A DNA stretch of 64,000 nucleotides from Sterolibacterium denitrificans (GTDB lineage: Bacteria; Pseudomonadota; Gammaproteobacteria; Burkholderiales; Rhodocyclaceae). The stretch's first letter is position 1. Each line of letters opens with the position of its first letter. The notes under the pieces are model-generated. The model searched no databases. It was not told where the DNA came from and worked only from the letters and a program-made list of their open reading frames with translations. The stretch lies in the NCBI RefSeq assembly GCF_900174485.1, contig NZ_LT837803.1, positions 930,001 to 994,000 on the forward strand, read 5' to 3'. Positions 47,218 through 58,088 of the stretch are shown here, piece after piece. The position numbers and the translations under genes were made by a program.

Positions 47218-48050
47218 TGGCGCTCGTCAAAATCAAGCCGACGTCACCCGGACGTCGCTCGCTTGTGCGTCTGGTGAATGCCGACTTGCACAAGGGGCGC
47301 CCTGTGGCCAGCCTGGTTGAATCCAAGCACAGCAAGGCCGGGCGCAACAACCATGGCCGCATCACCGTGCGTCATCAGGGCGGTGGCCACAAGCAGCACT
47401 ACCGCGTCGTCGATTTCCGTCGCAACAAGGATGGCATCCCGGCTACGGTCGAGCGTCTGGAATATGATCCCAACCGCTCCGCCAATCTGGCGCTGCTGTG
47501 CTATGCCGATGGCGAACGCCGTTACGTGATTGCGCCGCGTGGCGTGGTCGCGGGTGCGCAGTTGCTCAGCGGTTCGGAAGCGCCGATCAAGCCGGGCAAT
47601 TGTCTGCCGATTCGCAACATTCCGGTGGGTACCACCATCCATTGCATCGAAATGGTGCCGGGCAAGGGGGCGCAGATCGCCCGCGCTGCCGGTTCCTCCG
47701 CTCAGTTGATGGCGCGTGAAGGGGCCTATGCGCAGCTGCGTCTGCGTTCGGGCGAGATCCGCCAGGTGCACATCGAATGCCGTGCCACTGTCGGCGAGGT
47801 CGGCAATGAAGAGCACGCGCTGAGAGCCATCGGCAAGGCGGGCGCCAAGCGCTGGCTGGGTATTCGCCCGACCGTGCGTGGTGTCGCCATGAACCCGGTC
47901 GATCACCCTCACGGTGGTGGTGAAGGTCGTACTGCTGCAGGTATGCACCCGGTCAGCCCGTGGGGCACCAAGACCAAGGGTTACCGTACTCGCAGCAACA
48001 AGCGGACGAGTGGCATGATCGTTCAGCGTCGTCAAAACAAGAAGAGGTGA
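47217..48050 (+). CDS. rplB: 50S ribosomal protein L2
   Basis: L2, 277 residues, needed for subunit association and peptidyl transfer. Seen: [39 protein letters not shown], and the C-terminal [19 protein letters not shown] with the catalytic-centre histidine region. Its start shares one base with the rplW stop, and rpsS begins after three bases. Confidence 0.98.
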   Translation: MALVKIKPTSPGRRSLVRLVNADLHKGRPVASLVESKHSKAGRNNHGRITVRHQGGGHKQHYRVVDFRRNKDGIPATVERLEYDPNRSANLALLCYADGERRYVIAPRGVVAGAQLLSGSEAPIKPGNCLPIRNIPVGTTIHCIEMVPGKGAQIARAAGSSAQLMAREGAYAQLRLRSGEIRQVHIECRATVGEVGNEEHALRAIGKAGAKRWLGIRPTVRGVAMNPVDHPHGGGEGRTAAGMHPVSPWGTKTKGYRTRSNKRTSGMIVQRRQNKKR

Positions 48051-48053
48051 TAA

Positions 48054-48335
48054 ATGACTCGTTCGCTCAAGAAGGGACCGTTTGTCGATGCCCATCTGCT
48101 GAAGAAAGTGGATACGGTTCGCGAAACCAACGATAAGCGTCCGATCAAGACCTGGTCGCGTCGCTCGACCATCCTTCCGGACTTTGTCGGCCTGACGATA
48201 GCCGTGCATAACGGGAAGCAGCATATTCCGGTCTATATCTCGGAAAACATGGTCGGTCACAAACTTGGTGAGTTTTCCTTGACGCGCACCTTCAAGGGCC
48301 ACACTGGCGGCAAGAAGGCCGCAGTCAAGAGGTAA
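48054..48335 (+). CDS. rpsS: 30S ribosomal protein S19
   Basis: S19, 93 residues, on the 30S head near the A site. Seen: [58 protein letters not shown] and the C-terminal [12 protein letters not shown]. rplV follows after three bases. Confidence 0.98.
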   Translation: MTRSLKKGPFVDAHLLKKVDTVRETNDKRPIKTWSRRSTILPDFVGLTIAVHNGKQHIPVYISENMVGHKLGEFSLTRTFKGHTGGKKAAVKR

Positions 48336-48338
48336 GGA

Positions 48339-48674
48339 ATGACGATGGAAACCAATGCAATTTTGCGAGGTGTCCGCCTGTCGGCGCAAAAAGGTCGGCT
48401 GGTTGCCGATCTGGTGCGTGGCAAGCCGGTAGACCAGGCGCTCAACATTCTGGCCTTCAGTCCGAAAAAGGGCGCAGCCATCATCAAGAAGGTGCTCGAA
48501 TCGGCGATTGCCAATGCCGAGCACAATGATGGTGCGGATATCGACACGTTGAAAGTCAAGACCATACATGTCGAGAAAGCTGCCGTTCTGAGGCGCTTTG
48601 CTGCACGCGCCAAGGGGCGTGGCAATCACATCCTCAAGCAGACGTGCCACGTCTACGTCACGGTCGGAGACTAA
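48339..48674 (+). CDS. rplV: 50S ribosomal protein L22
   Basis: L22, 111 residues, whose beta-hairpin lines the exit tunnel; macrolide-resistance changes map there. Seen: [40 protein letters not shown] and [20 protein letters not shown]. The ATG at 48345 (METNAIL) is an equally good start that matches relatives; the RBS AAGG suits it slightly better. Confidence 0.97.
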   Translation: MTMETNAILRGVRLSAQKGRLVADLVRGKPVDQALNILAFSPKKGAAIIKKVLESAIANAEHNDGADIDTLKVKTIHVEKAAVLRRFAARAKGRGNHILKQTCHVYVTVGD

Positions 48675-48683
48675 GGAAAAACT

Positions 48684-49586
48684 ATGGGACAGAAGATTCA
48701 TCCGATCGGTTTCCGCCTTGCGGTCAACCGCAACTGGACGTCGCGCTGGTTCGCCAACAGCAAGAATTTTTCAACCATGCTCAACGAGGACATCAAGGTC
48801 CGTGAGTATCTGAAGAAAAAACTTGCCCACGCCTCTGTCGGGCGCGTCGTCATCGAGCGGCCGGCAAAGAATGCGCGCATCACCGTCTATAGTGCCCGCC
48901 CTGGCGTGGTGATCGGCAAGAAGGGCGAGGACATCGAAAACCTGAAGACCGAGCTGCAGAAGATTCTCGGCGGCCAGGTTCATGTCAATATCGAGGAAAT
49001 CCGCAAGCCGGAAGTTGACGCGCAGCTCATCGCCGACTCGATTGCCCAGCAACTGGAAAAGCGCATCATGTTCCGTCGTGCCATGAAGCGTGCCATGCAA
49101 AATGCCATGCGTCTTGGCGCACAGGGCATCAAGATCATGAGTTCCGGCCGTCTGAACGGTGCCGAAATCGCACGTTGCGAGTGGTATCGTGAAGGCCGCG
49201 TGCCACTGCATACCTTGCGTGCCGAAATCGATTACGGCACCTCGGAGGCATTGACCACCTACGGCATCATTGGCGTCAAGGTCTGGGTTTTCAAGGGCGA
49301 AACGACCAGCAAGAGCGAACCGGGCCTCCAGCCGGCCGATGTGGCTGGTGAGGAGCCGCGTCGTGCTGCGCCACGCCGTGCCCCGGGTCGTGCAGCTGCT
49401 GGTGAAAAGACAGATGCCAAACCAGCTGCGGCTCCGGCTGCCGCCCGCCGTTCGACCCGCAAGGCCGAGCCTGCCGCCGGTGAGGCCGAGAGCAAGCCCG
49501 CAGCCGAGGAAGCTGCGACCAAGCCCCCTGTCAAACGCGTCCGCAAGACTGCCGCTGATGCCGATGCCAAAGGCACGAAGGAGTAA
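48684..49586 (+). CDS. rpsC: 30S ribosomal protein S3 with long C-terminal extension
   Basis: S3, 300 residues, at the mRNA entry channel, with helicase-assisting function. The core matches S3: [20 protein letters not shown], the KH domain [19 protein letters not shown], and [13 protein letters not shown] ending near residue 206. After it comes a 94-residue tail rich in Ala, Lys, Arg, Pro and Glu; E. coli S3 has about 27 residues there. Extended tails occur in other Betaproteobacteria, but this one is among the long ones I would expect. It looks disordered and nucleic-acid binding. Confidence 0.97.
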   Translation: MGQKIHPIGFRLAVNRNWTSRWFANSKNFSTMLNEDIKVREYLKKKLAHASVGRVVIERPAKNARITVYSARPGVVIGKKGEDIENLKTELQKILGGQVHVNIEEIRKPEVDAQLIADSIAQQLEKRIMFRRAMKRAMQNAMRLGAQGIKIMSSGRLNGAEIARCEWYREGRVPLHTLRAEIDYGTSEALTTYGIIGVKVWVFKGETTSKSEPGLQPADVAGEEPRRAAPRRAPGRAAAGEKTDAKPAAAPAAARRSTRKAEPAAGEAESKPAAEEAATKPPVKRVRKTAADADAKGTKE

Positions 49587-49589
49587 AAC

Positions 49590-50003
49590 ATGCTGCAACC
49601 ATCACGTACCAAATTTCGCAAGCAGCACAAGGGACGCAATACAGGCGTCGCTACGCGCGGTGCGAAGGTCAGCTTCGGCGAATTTGGCCTCAAGGCCATC
49701 GGTCGCGGCCGCCTGACCGCACGGCAGATCGAGTCTGCACGTCGTGCCATGACTCGCCACATCAAGCGTGGTGGCCGGATCTGGATTCGTATTTTCCCGG
49801 ACAAGCCGATTTCCAAGAAGCCCTTGGAAGTCCGTATGGGTAACGGCAAGGGGAATCCCGAGTATTGGGTTGCCGAGATTCAGCCCGGCAAAGTTCTGTA
49901 TGAAATGGACGGCGTTGCCGAGTCGCTGGCGCGCGAGGCATTTCGCCTGGCCGCGGCCAAGCTGCCGATCGAGACGACGTTCGTTACGCGGCAATTGGGG
50001 TGA
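49590..50003 (+). CDS. rplP: 50S ribosomal protein L16
   Basis: L16, 137 residues, near the A site of the 50S subunit. Seen: [60 protein letters not shown] and ARLPIET-like [12 protein letters not shown]. It begins three bases after rpsC and ends two bases before rpmC. Confidence 0.98.
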   Translation: MLQPSRTKFRKQHKGRNTGVATRGAKVSFGEFGLKAIGRGRLTARQIESARRAMTRHIKRGGRIWIRIFPDKPISKKPLEVRMGNGKGNPEYWVAEIQPGKVLYEMDGVAESLAREAFRLAAAKLPIETTFVTRQLG

Positions 50004-50005
50004 TC

Positions 50006-50200
50006 ATGAAAGCGAAAGATTTGAGGCAAAAGGAAACTGCAGCGCTGGAGAAGGAATTGCTTGACCTCCGCAAGGCCCAATTCAGCCTGCGCATGCAGGC
50101 GGCGACCCAGCAACTGGCAAACCACAGCCAGATTGGCAAGACGCGCAAAAGTATTGCACGGGTCAAGACCGTTCTCAATGAAAGGGGAGTCGCCAAATGA
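50006..50200 (+). CDS. rpmC: 50S ribosomal protein L29
   Basis: L29, 64 residues, a helical hairpin next to L23 at the tunnel exit. Seen: [20 protein letters not shown] and [20 protein letters not shown]. The ATG at 50006 is used; the GTG two codons earlier overlaps the rplP stop. The stop overlaps the rpsQ start by four bases. Confidence 0.96.
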   Translation: MKAKDLRQKETAALEKELLDLRKAQFSLRMQAATQQLANHSQIGKTRKSIARVKTVLNERGVAK

Positions 50201-50466
50201 GCGAAACAGCGGAAAAGATGCATCGCACGCTGACAGGTCGTGTCGTCAGCGACAAGATGCAGAAGACGGTCACCGTTCTGATCGAACGCCGTGTCAAGCA
50301 TCCGGTCATCGGCAAGATGATGTTGCGCAGCAAGAAATATCATGCGCATGTCGATAACGACGAGGCAAAGAAGGGCGATCTGGTGCAGATCGAGGAATGC
50401 GCCCCGATTTCCAAGACGAAGGCATGGCGTGTGACCCAGGTGATCGAGAAGTCCCGTCTGGCCTGA
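50197..50466 (+). CDS. rpsQ: 30S ribosomal protein S17
   Basis: S17, 89 residues, an early-assembly 16S-binding protein. Seen: [40 protein letters not shown] and [13 protein letters not shown]. It is the last gene of the S10 operon; the gap that follows carries the spc promoter and a hairpin. Confidence 0.97.
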   Translation: MSETAEKMHRTLTGRVVSDKMQKTVTVLIERRVKHPVIGKMMLRSKKYHAHVDNDEAKKGDLVQIEECAPISKTKAWRVTQVIEKSRLA

Positions 50467-50506
50467 GTTTTACCTGGTCGGCTGAACAAATCATCATCAG
50501 CAAGCG

Positions 50507-50535
50507 TTGACAAAGGGCTTGCTGCCGTACATAAT
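50507..50535 (+). promoter_or_regulatory. spc operon promoter (upstream of rplN)
   Basis: Perfect TTGACA (50507-50512) and CATAAT (50530-50535) with a 17-base spacer, in the 181-base gap between rpsQ and rplN. E. coli also has its spc promoter between these genes. Confidence 0.85.
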
Positions 50536-50557
50536 AGCCGACTTTGTTGCAACCAGT

Positions 50558-50583
50558 GCGCCGCAAGCCTGCGGCGCCTTTTG
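50558..50583 (+). terminator. Terminator-like hairpin in the rplN leader
   Basis: GCGCCGCA (50558-50565) pairs with TGCGGCGC (50570-50577), loop AGCC, followed by CTTTTG. It lies about 20 bases after the predicted spc start point. It could attenuate spc transcripts or terminate read-through from S10. Confidence 0.65.
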
Positions 50584-50647
50584 ACCCGGATGGGTTCCAA
50601 GACTGATCGCGAAACGCTTGTCTCGCGAATTAAGTTGGAGAAATTTA

Positions 50648-51016
<369 letters not shown>

Positions 51017-51024
51017 GGATTGCC

Positions 51025-51342
51025 ATGAACAAGATTCGCAAAGGCGACAACGTTGTTGTCATTGCTGGCAAGGATAAGGGCAAGCGCGGTGTGGTAGTTG
51101 CCCGCGTCGATGAGCAGCGAGTGCTCGTCGAGGGGGTCAATCGCGTCAAGAAGCACGCGAAGCCCAATCCCATGAAGGGCCAGCAGGGGGGTATCGTCGA
51201 GAAAGAGATGCCCATTCAGGTTTCCAATGTTGCGCTGTTCAATCCGGCCACTCAAAAGGCCGATCGCGTCGGGATCAAGATTCTCGACGACGGTCGCAAG
51301 GTCCGGGTGTACAAGTCGAACAGCGAAGTTGTGGACGCGTAA
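51025..51342 (+). CDS. rplX: 50S ribosomal protein L24
   Basis: L24, 105 residues, an assembly-initiating protein with a KOW motif. Seen: [20 protein letters not shown] at the start, [20 protein letters not shown] and KSNSEVVDA at the end. Eight bases separate it from each neighbour. Confidence 0.97.
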   Translation: MNKIRKGDNVVVIAGKDKGKRGVVVARVDEQRVLVEGVNRVKKHAKPNPMKGQQGGIVEKEMPIQVSNVALFNPATQKADRVGIKILDDGRKVRVYKSNSEVVDA

Positions 51343-51350
51343 GGACAATC

Positions 51351-51890
51351 ATGGCGCGCTTGCAGGAATACTACAAAAACACAGTGATGGCCGATCTGAA
51401 GAGCAAGTTCGGCTACGGTTCGATCATGGAAGTGCCGCGTATCACCAAGATCACCCTGAACATGGGGGTCGGCGAGGCGGTGGCTGACAAAAAGGTGCTG
51501 GAGCATGCGGTCGCTGATCTGACCAAGATCGCCGGCCAGAAGCCTGTCGTAACCAAGGCACGCAAGGCAATTGCCGGCTTCAAGATCCGCGAGGGTTATC
51601 CGATCGGTTGCATGGTGACATTGCGCGGCGAGCGCATGTACGAATTTCTCGATCGCCTGGTGACGGTTGCGATGCCGCGTATCCGCGATTTTCGCGGGGT
51701 TTCCGGCAAGGGCTTCGATGGTCGCGGCAACTATAACGTCGGCGTCAGGGAGCAGATCATTTTTCCCGAGATCGAGTACGACAAGATCGACGCATTGCGC
51801 GGGATGAACATCAGCATCACGACAACCGCCAAGACCGACGCTGAAGCCAAGGCGCTTCTCGCGGCATTCAAATTCCCTTTCAAGAACTGA
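51351..51890 (+). CDS. rplE: 50S ribosomal protein L5
   Basis: L5, 179 residues, binds 5S rRNA and contacts P-site tRNA. Seen: [60 protein letters not shown] and [20 protein letters not shown]. Standard length. Confidence 0.98.
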   Translation: MARLQEYYKNTVMADLKSKFGYGSIMEVPRITKITLNMGVGEAVADKKVLEHAVADLTKIAGQKPVVTKARKAIAGFKIREGYPIGCMVTLRGERMYEFLDRLVTVAMPRIRDFRGVSGKGFDGRGNYNVGVREQIIFPEIEYDKIDALRGMNISITTTAKTDAEAKALLAAFKFPFKN

Positions 51891-51897
51891 GGGACAC

Positions 51898-52203
51898 ATG
51901 GCCAAGAAATCTATGATCAATCGCGAACTGAAGCGTGTGCGCACGGCAGCCAAGTATGCCGCCAAGCGTGCCGAGTTGGCCGCGATCTACAACAACGTCA
52001 ATCTGCCGGCTGAAGAGCGCATGGCGGCACGTTTGAAGTTTCAGCAGTTGCCGCGCAATTCCTCGCCTTCGCGCCAGCGTAATCGCTGCGAAGTCACGGG
52101 GCGTCCGCGTGGCGTTTTCCGCAAGTTCGGTCTGTGTCGTAACAAGCTGCGCGATGTCGTGATGCGCGGTGAAGTTCCGGGCGTGACCAAGGCCAGCTGG
52201 TAA
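51898..52203 (+). CDS. rpsN: 30S ribosomal protein S14 (zinc-independent form)
   Basis: S14, 101 residues, the long form without the CxxC pairs of the zinc-binding type. Seen: [20 protein letters not shown] followed by RNKLRD and [11 protein letters not shown] at the end. The ORF begins seven bases after rplE. Confidence 0.97.
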   Translation: MAKKSMINRELKRVRTAAKYAAKRAELAAIYNNVNLPAEERMAARLKFQQLPRNSSPSRQRNRCEVTGRPRGVFRKFGLCRNKLRDVVMRGEVPGVTKASW

Positions 52204-52217
52204 AAGGAGAGATCACC

Positions 52218-52613
52218 ATGAGTATGACCGATCCTATCGCCGATATGCTGACCCGCATCCGCAATGCACAGGCAGCGCAAAAAAACGCTGTCGTCATGCC
52301 TTCGTCCAGGCTGAAGGTGGCGATTGCGAATGTGCTGAAGGATGAGGGCTATATCGATGAATTCGCCGTTCGCGAAAATGACGGAAAGCCCTTGCTCGAC
52401 ATCGCGCTGAAGTATTACGCCGGACGTGCCGTGATCGAACGCATCGAGCGCGTGTCCAAGCCCGGCCTGCGAGTCTATCGCGGCAGGGATGATCTGCCGC
52501 AAGTCATGAACGGCCTGGGGGTGGCGATCGTTTCGACGCCGAAGGGCGTGATGACGGATCGCAAGGCGCGCGCCGCGAATGTCGGTGGCGAAGTCCTCTG
52601 CATCGTTGCTTAA
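52218..52613 (+). CDS. rpsH: 30S ribosomal protein S8
   Basis: S8, 131 residues, binds the central 16S domain and in E. coli represses the spc operon at the rplE start. Seen: [60 protein letters not shown] and GGEVLCIVA. An AAGGAGAG site lies upstream. Confidence 0.98.
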   Translation: MSMTDPIADMLTRIRNAQAAQKNAVVMPSSRLKVAIANVLKDEGYIDEFAVRENDGKPLLDIALKYYAGRAVIERIERVSKPGLRVYRGRDDLPQVMNGLGVAIVSTPKGVMTDRKARAANVGGEVLCIVA

Positions 52614-52623
52614 GGGGATCAGA

Positions 52624-53157
52624 ATGTCACGTATTGCAAAATATCCCGTCGATGTGCCAAAGGGTGTCGAGGTGACGCTGGGCGCTTCGGAAATCAGTGT
52701 CAAGGGGCCTTTGGGGTCATTGACGCAGTTCATGCTGCCGGCCGTTACCATCGAGCGCGATGGCGACAGGCTGCTGTGCAAGGCGGTTGCCGGTCAACCG
52801 AATGCCGGTGCAATGTCAGGCACGATGCGCGCGTTGCTGAACAACATGGTTACCGGCGTGACCAAGGGTTTCGAGAAGAAACTGACGCTGGTCGGCGTCG
52901 GTTTCCGCGCCCAGGCGCAGGGCGACAAGCTCAACCTTTCACTGGGTTTTTCGCATCCGGTCGTTCATGACATGCCCAAGGGCGTGAAGTGCGAGACCCC
53001 GACGCAGACCGAGATTCTCATCAAGGGTATCGATCGCCAGCAGGTTGGCCAGGTGGCTGCGGAGATCCGCGCCTACCGTGAGCCGGAGCCTTACAAGGGC
53101 AAGGGTGTTCGCTATGCCGATGAGCATGTGGCCATCAAGGAAACCAAGAAGAAATAA
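52624..53157 (+). CDS. rplF: 50S ribosomal protein L6
   Basis: L6, 177 residues, near the sarcin-ricin loop. Two related alpha/beta domains are visible. Seen: [45 protein letters not shown] and [15 protein letters not shown]. It starts ten bases after rpsH. Confidence 0.98.
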   Translation: MSRIAKYPVDVPKGVEVTLGASEISVKGPLGSLTQFMLPAVTIERDGDRLLCKAVAGQPNAGAMSGTMRALLNNMVTGVTKGFEKKLTLVGVGFRAQAQGDKLNLSLGFSHPVVHDMPKGVKCETPTQTEILIKGIDRQQVGQVAAEIRAYREPEPYKGKGVRYADEHVAIKETKKK

Positions 53158-53169
53158 GGGCGGACAATC

Positions 53170-53523
53170 ATGGACAAGAAATCGACGCGTTTGCGCAGAG
53201 CCCGCAGGACTCGCGCCAGGATTGCCGAACTGAAGGCTGTTCGCCTGAGCGTGCACCGTACCAACCTGCATATTTATGCGCAGGTTTTCTCCAGTTGCGG
53301 TACTCGCGTACTCGCGGCAGCCTCGACGGTGGAAGCCGAGGTTCGCGGCAAGGTTCCCAATGGCGGCACCATCAAGGCCGCCGAGCTCGTCGGCAAGCTG
53401 ATTGCCGAGCGAGCCAAGGCCCAGGGGATCGAAAGCGTGTCTTTCGATCGCGCTGGTTTCCATTACCACGGCCGTGTCAAGGCGCTGGCAGATGCAGCGC
53501 GTGAAGGTGGCCTGAAGTTCTGA
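53170..53523 (+). CDS. rplR: 50S ribosomal protein L18
   Basis: L18, 117 residues, helps L5 bring 5S rRNA into the 50S subunit. Seen: [40 protein letters not shown] and [20 protein letters not shown]. The basic N-terminus is typical. Confidence 0.97.
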   Translation: MDKKSTRLRRARRTRARIAELKAVRLSVHRTNLHIYAQVFSSCGTRVLAAASTVEAEVRGKVPNGGTIKAAELVGKLIAERAKAQGIESVSFDRAGFHYHGRVKALADAAREGGLKF

Positions 53524-53567
53524 TGTGGCGACAGCTTACATCCAGATGCTAATGAGCGAGACATACA

Positions 53568-54095
53568 ATGGCTAAACCGCAAACCAGAAAGCAGCAACAG
53601 GCGCCGGAGAAGATTGACGACGGCATGCGCGAGAAGATGGTCGCCATCAACCGCGTGACCAAGGTCGTGAAGGGTGGCCGCATTCTCGGCTTCGCTGCAC
53701 TCACCGTGGTCGGCGACGGCGATGGCGGCGTTGGCATGGGCAAGGGCAAGTCGCGTGAAGTGCCCGTTGCCGTACAGAAAGCGATGGAGGAAGCCCGCCG
53801 CAAGTTGTCGCGCGTCAGCCTCAAGGATGGCACGCTGCAGCACACCGTCATCGGGCGCCACGGTGCCTGCCGGGTGCTGATGCAGCCGGCCGGTGCAGGT
53901 ACCGGCATCATTGCCGGCGGTCCGATGCGTGCGGTATTCGAGGTCGCCGGCGTCACCGATGTCGTCGCCAAGATCTACGGTTCCGCTAATCCGTACAACG
54001 TCGTGCGTGCCACCATCAATGGTCTGCAGTCGATGAATACGCCTGCCGAGATTGCCGCCAAGCGCGGCAAGAGCGTGCAGGACATCATGGGGTAA
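53568..54095 (+). CDS. rpsE: 30S ribosomal protein S5
   Basis: S5, 175 residues, involved in fidelity and mRNA unwinding. Seen: [59 protein letters not shown] and [19 protein letters not shown]. The loop that mutates to spectinomycin resistance (near VKGGR) appears wild type. Confidence 0.98.
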   Translation: MAKPQTRKQQQAPEKIDDGMREKMVAINRVTKVVKGGRILGFAALTVVGDGDGGVGMGKGKSREVPVAVQKAMEEARRKLSRVSLKDGTLQHTVIGRHGACRVLMQPAGAGTGIIAGGPMRAVFEVAGVTDVVAKIYGSANPYNVVRATINGLQSMNTPAEIAAKRGKSVQDIMG

Positions 54096-54100
54096 GCAAC

Positions 54101-54283
54101 ATGGCTGAGAAGAAAATCAAGGTGACACTCGTCAAGAGCCTGATCGGCACCAAGGCCGATCATCGTGCCACCGTGCGTGGCCTGGGCCTGCGCCGCCTCA
54201 ACAGCAGCGCCGTGCTGGAAGATACGCCGTGCGTGCGCGGCATGATCAACAAAGTCGCCTATCTGGTGAAGTGCGAGGGTTAA
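54101..54283 (+). CDS. rpmD: 50S ribosomal protein L30
   Basis: L30, 60 residues. Seen: [40 protein letters not shown] and [16 protein letters not shown]. Five bases after rpsE and four before rplO, so tightly coupled. Confidence 0.97.
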   Translation: MAEKKIKVTLVKSLIGTKADHRATVRGLGLRRLNSSAVLEDTPCVRGMINKVAYLVKCEG

Positions 54284-54287
54284 GGCA

Positions 54288-54725
54288 ATGCGACTGAATA
54301 CCATCAAACCGGCTGAGGGTTCGACCCACGCCAAGCGCCGCGTCGGTCGCGGCATCGGTAGCGGTCTGGGCAAGACGGCCGGCCGTGGCCACAAGGGTCA
54401 GAAATCGCGTGCCGGCGGCTTCCACAAGGTGGGTTTTGAAGGCGGCCAGATGCCGCTGCAACGTCGTCTGCCGAAACGGGGTTTCGTTTCGCTGACCCGT
54501 GACCGCAATGTCGAAGTGCGCCTGTCTGAACTGGAAAAGCTGCCGTTGACGGAAATCGACCTGCTGGCGCTGAAGCAGGCCGGCGTCGTCGCCGCCGACG
54601 CCTTGTCTGCCAAGGTGATTCTTTCCGGCAAGCTGACCCGCAAGATTGCGCTGAACGGCATTGGTGTCACGAAGGGCGCCAAGGCTGCGATCGAGGCCGC
54701 GGGCGGCAGCATTGCCGGCGCCTGA
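54288..54725 (+). CDS. rplO: 50S ribosomal protein L15
   Basis: L15, 145 residues, a late-assembly protein. The N-terminal half is the glycine/arginine-rich extension [20 protein letters not shown], followed by [20 protein letters not shown] and a globular C-terminal domain. secY follows after 31 bases. Confidence 0.98.
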   Translation: MRLNTIKPAEGSTHAKRRVGRGIGSGLGKTAGRGHKGQKSRAGGFHKVGFEGGQMPLQRRLPKRGFVSLTRDRNVEVRLSELEKLPLTEIDLLALKQAGVVAADALSAKVILSGKLTRKIALNGIGVTKGAKAAIEAAGGSIAGA

Positions 54726-54756
54726 ATATTGACCATCGCATCTGTCGAGAACTCCC

Positions 54757-56097
54757 TTGGCCACTTCAGCTTCCGCCGCCGTAGGCAAATCCATAGGTAA
54801 TACCGGCAAGTTCGGTGATCTGTGGCGGCGCCTGTGGTTCCTGTTGGGTGCCATCGTGGTTTATCGCATTGGCGCCCACATTCCCGTTCCGGGTATCGAT
54901 CCGGTGGCACTGGCACAGCTTTTCGAGGGCCAGAAGGGCGGCATACTCGGGGTATTCAACCTGTTTTCCGGTGGGGCGCTGTCCCGCTTCACGATCTTTG
55001 CGCTGGGGATCATGCCCTACATCTCGGCGTCGATCATCATGCAGTTGGTATCGATCGCCTCTCCTCAACTGGAAGCGCTGAAGAAAGAAGGCGAAGCCGG
55101 ACGGCGCAAGATTACCCAGTACACACGATATGGCACGGTTGCTCTCGCGCTGTTCCAGGGGATCGGCATTGCCATCGCGCTTGAGTCGCAGCAGGGACTG
55201 GTGCTGGATCCTGGCTTCACTTTCCGTCTGACGGCGGTGACGACGCTGCTGACCGGCACGATGTTCCTGATGTGGCTGGGTGAGCAGATCACCGAGCGTG
55301 GCTTGGGCAACGGCATTTCCATCATCATTTTCGCTGGTATCGTTGCCGGTTTGCCGAATGCGCTGGCTGGCTTGTTCTCGCTGGTCAGTACCGGCAGCAT
55401 GCATCCCATCACCGCCCTGTTCATCTTCTCCCTGGTGATTCTCGTCACGGGCTTCGTGGTCTTCGTCGAACGTGGGCAGCGCAAGATACTGGTGAACTAC
55501 GCGAAGCGCCAGGTGGGCAACAAGATCTACGGCGGGCAGAGTTCGCACCTGCCGCTCAAGCTCAACATGTCGGGTGTGATTCCGCCGATCTTTGCCTCCA
55601 GTATCATTCTTTTCCCGGCTACGGTGGCCGGCTGGTTTGGTTCCAGTGAAGGCATGAGCTGGCTCAAGGACATCGCGGCAACGCTCTCGCCCGGGCAGCC
55701 GCCGTATGTGATCCTGTATGCGGTTGCAATCGTATTTTTCTGCTTCTTCTATACGGCGCTGGTCTTCAATTCCAAGGAGACGGCGGACAATCTGAAGAAG
55801 AGCGGCGCTTTCGTTCCGGGTATCCGTCCGGGCGAACAGACATCGCGTTACATAGAGAAGATCCTCATGCGTCTGACGCTGGCCGGTGCCATTTATGTGA
55901 CCCTGGTCTGCCTGTTGCCGGAATTCCTGATTCTCAAGTGGAATGTTCCCTTCTACTTTGGCGGCACTTCCCTGCTGATCATCGTGGTCGTCACGATGGA
56001 TTTCATGTCGCAGGTTCAGGCATACATCATGTCGCACCAGTATGAGAGCCTGCTGAAGAAAGCCAATTTCAAGGGCGCCGGTTTTTCGGCAAGGTAA
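54757..56097 (+). CDS. secY: Protein translocase subunit SecY
   Basis: SecY, 446 residues with ten membrane segments, the channel of the Sec translocon. Seen: [90 protein letters not shown] and the cytoplasmic loop [18 protein letters not shown]. The start is TTG 54757 (Met-Ala-Thr-Ser); no suitable ATG precedes the first membrane segment. Confidence 0.97.
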   Translation: MATSASAAVGKSIGNTGKFGDLWRRLWFLLGAIVVYRIGAHIPVPGIDPVALAQLFEGQKGGILGVFNLFSGGALSRFTIFALGIMPYISASIIMQLVSIASPQLEALKKEGEAGRRKITQYTRYGTVALALFQGIGIAIALESQQGLVLDPGFTFRLTAVTTLLTGTMFLMWLGEQITERGLGNGISIIIFAGIVAGLPNALAGLFSLVSTGSMHPITALFIFSLVILVTGFVVFVERGQRKILVNYAKRQVGNKIYGGQSSHLPLKLNMSGVIPPIFASSIILFPATVAGWFGSSEGMSWLKDIAATLSPGQPPYVILYAVAIVFFCFFYTALVFNSKETADNLKKSGAFVPGIRPGEQTSRYIEKILMRLTLAGAIYVTLVCLLPEFLILKWNVPFYFGGTSLLIIVVVTMDFMSQVQAYIMSHQYESLLKKANFKGAGFSAR

Positions 56098-56102
56098 GTG
56101 CA

Positions 56103-56321
56103 ATGTCGAAGGAAGACATGATCGAAATGCAGGGTGAGGTGCAGGAGAACCTTCCCAATGCGACATTCAGAGTCAAACTCGAGAACGGCCACATCGTGCT
56201 CGGGCATATTTCCGGAAAGATGCGTATGCACTACATCCGCATCCTGCCCGGTGACAAGGTAACGGTGCAGTTGACGCCTTACGACCTGACCAAGGGCCGC
56301 ATCGTCTTCCGTGCCAAGTGA
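56103..56321 (+). CDS. infA: Translation initiation factor IF-1
   Basis: IF-1, 72 residues, an S1-like OB fold that blocks the A site during initiation. Seen: [40 protein letters not shown], and [19 protein letters not shown], with [10 protein letters not shown] at the end. It lies five bases after secY and 44 before rpmJ, the usual betaproteobacterial arrangement. Confidence 0.97.
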   Translation: MSKEDMIEMQGEVQENLPNATFRVKLENGHIVLGHISGKMRMHYIRILPGDKVTVQLTPYDLTKGRIVFRAK

Positions 56322-56365
56322 TTCACATTCATCGATAGATATCGATATCGTTCGGAGTAAGCGTC

Positions 56366-56479
56366 ATGAAAGTAATGGCTTCGGTCAAATGCATCTGCCG
56401 CAATTGCAAGATCATCCGCCGCAATCGTGTCGTACGCGTCATCTGCAAGGATCCGCGTCACAAGCAGCGCCAGGGTTGA
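56366..56479 (+). CDS. rpmJ: 50S ribosomal protein L36 (zinc-binding form)
   Basis: L36, 37 residues: [20 protein letters not shown] continuing to HKQRQG. The zinc ligands Cys11, Cys14, Cys27 and His32 are all present, so this is the zinc-ribbon form. GGAG at 56354-56357 lies upstream of the ATG. Cys9 in VKCICRNC takes the place of the more usual lysine. Confidence 0.97.
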   Translation: MKVMASVKCICRNCKIIRRNRVVRVICKDPRHKQRQG

Positions 56480-56482
56480 TGC

Positions 56483-56511
56483 TTGAAGTTGCAGGGTAGT
56501 TCGTTTATAAT
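56483..56511 (+). promoter_or_regulatory. Alpha operon promoter (upstream of rpsM)
   Basis: TTGAAG (56483-56488) and a perfect TATAAT (56506-56511) with a 17-base spacer, just after the rpmJ stop. The predicted leader to rpsM is about 40 bases, with a small hairpin CCTCA (56521-56525) / TGAGG (56529-56533). Confidence 0.75.
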
Positions 56512-56556
56512 TTTCCGTTTCCTCATTTTGAGGGACATAAATTTTAGGGTGAGCCT

Positions 56557-56922
56557 ATGGCCCGTATCGCAGGGATAAACATTCCAAATCATCAGCATAC
56601 CGTAGTCGCTCTGACGGCGATCTATGGTATCGGCAATACCCGCGCCAGGAAGATCTGCGATGTCGCGAATATCGCGCCATCGACCAAGGTCAAGGATCTG
56701 AGCGACGCAGAAATGGAGCGTCTGCGCGAGGAGGTTGGCAAGTTTGCCGTTGAGGGCGATCTGCGCCGTGAAGTCACGATGAGCGTCAAGCGTCTGATGG
56801 ACCTTGGCTGTTATCGCGGCCTGCGCCACCGGCGCGGTCTGCCCGTGCGTGGCCAGCGTACCCGTACCAATGCCCGCACTCGCAAGGGACCGCGCAAGGC
56901 GATTGCCGGCGCCAAGAAGTAA
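56557..56922 (+). CDS. rpsM: 30S ribosomal protein S13
   Basis: S13, 121 residues, on the 30S head, contacting P-site tRNA and L5. Seen: [60 protein letters not shown] and the basic tail [20 protein letters not shown]. First gene of the alpha operon. Confidence 0.98.
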   Translation: MARIAGINIPNHQHTVVALTAIYGIGNTRARKICDVANIAPSTKVKDLSDAEMERLREEVGKFAVEGDLRREVTMSVKRLMDLGCYRGLRHRRGLPVRGQRTRTNARTRKGPRKAIAGAKK

Positions 56923-56936
56923 TCTAGGAAACTGAC

Positions 56937-57326
56937 ATGGCAAAGACCGCAACCAAGGTTCGCAAGAAAATCAAGAAGAACGTTGCCGAGGGCATCGCTC
57001 ACGTCCACGCGTCCTTCAACAATACCATCATCACCATCACCGACCGCCAGGGCAACGCGCTGTCGTGGGCGACTTCCGGCGGTGCCGGTTTCAAGGGCTC
57101 GCGCAAGAGTACCCCGTTCGCTGCCCAGGTGGCCGCCGAAGCGGCTGGCAAGGTTGCCCAGGAATGCGGTATCAAGAATCTGGAAGTCCGCATCAAGGGT
57201 CCCGGCCCGGGCCGCGAGTCGGCGGTTCGCGCCCTGAACGCGCTGGGCATCAAGATTTCCAGCATTACCGACATCACCCCGATCCCCCACAATGGTTGCC
57301 GGCCGCCGAAGCGCCGCCGCATCTGA
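56937..57326 (+). CDS. rpsK: 30S ribosomal protein S11
   Basis: S11, 129 residues, on the platform near the Shine-Dalgarno helix. Seen: [60 protein letters not shown] and [14 protein letters not shown]. It starts 14 bases after rpsM. Confidence 0.98.
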   Translation: MAKTATKVRKKIKKNVAEGIAHVHASFNNTIITITDRQGNALSWATSGGAGFKGSRKSTPFAAQVAAEAAGKVAQECGIKNLEVRIKGPGPGRESAVRALNALGIKISSITDITPIPHNGCRPPKRRRI

Positions 57327-57374
57327 GTCGCCGGCTTTGCCGACGATGAATCGCAAGAATCCAAGGAGTCAATA

Positions 57375-58004
57375 GTGGCCCGCAATCTTGATCCAAAGTG
57401 CCGCCAGTGCCGCCGCGAAGGCGAGAAACTGTTTCTGAAGGCCGAGAAATGCTTCACCGACAAATGCCCTGTCGAGCGCCGCGCCTATGCGCCCGGCCAG
57501 CACGGCCAGAAGTCGGGGCAGCGTCTTTCCGGCTACGGTACGCAACTGCGTGAAAAGCAGAAGGTACGCCGCATCTACGGCGTGCTCGAACGGCAATTCC
57601 GCAAGTCCTTTGCCGAAGCCAACAGGCGCAAGGGGCAGACTGGCGAAAACCTGCTCCAACTGCTCGAGGGTCGCCTGGATGCGGTTGCCTATCGCATGGG
57701 CTTTGGCGGTTCGCGCGCCGAGTCGCGCCAGGTCGTGCGCCACAATGGCGTTCTGGTGAATGGCCGCCGTGTCAATATTCCTTCATATACCCTGCGTCCT
57801 GGCGATGTCGTTCAACTGACGGATACGGCACGCGTTCAACTGCGCACCAAGGCGGCTCTGGAAGCGGCCGAGTCGCGCGGTTTCCCGGAATGGATCGAAA
57901 TGGATGTCAAGACCGGCAAGGGTGTCTTCAAGGCTTACCCGCAGCGCAGTGAACTGCCGGCAAGCATTCACGAAGGTCTGATCGTCGAACTTTATTCGCG
58001 CTGA
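57375..58004 (+). CDS. rpsD: 30S ribosomal protein S4
   Basis: S4, 209 residues, a primary 16S-binding protein; in E. coli it represses the alpha operon. Seen: [60 protein letters not shown] and the ending [12 protein letters not shown]. It begins with GTG; GGAG at 57364-57367 supports it. The four N-terminal cysteines (CRQC, C, C) suggest the zinc-binding form. Confidence 0.97.
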   Translation: MARNLDPKCRQCRREGEKLFLKAEKCFTDKCPVERRAYAPGQHGQKSGQRLSGYGTQLREKQKVRRIYGVLERQFRKSFAEANRRKGQTGENLLQLLEGRLDAVAYRMGFGGSRAESRQVVRHNGVLVNGRRVNIPSYTLRPGDVVQLTDTARVQLRTKAALEAAESRGFPEWIEMDVKTGKGVFKAYPQRSELPASIHEGLIVELYSR

Positions 58005-58088
58005 TAGCGCTTCTCGATGAATGGCAGGGTGTGCAGTATTTCCGTACTTCGCCCCTGCATATTGGGATGCTCATAAAAAGGGATGCAG

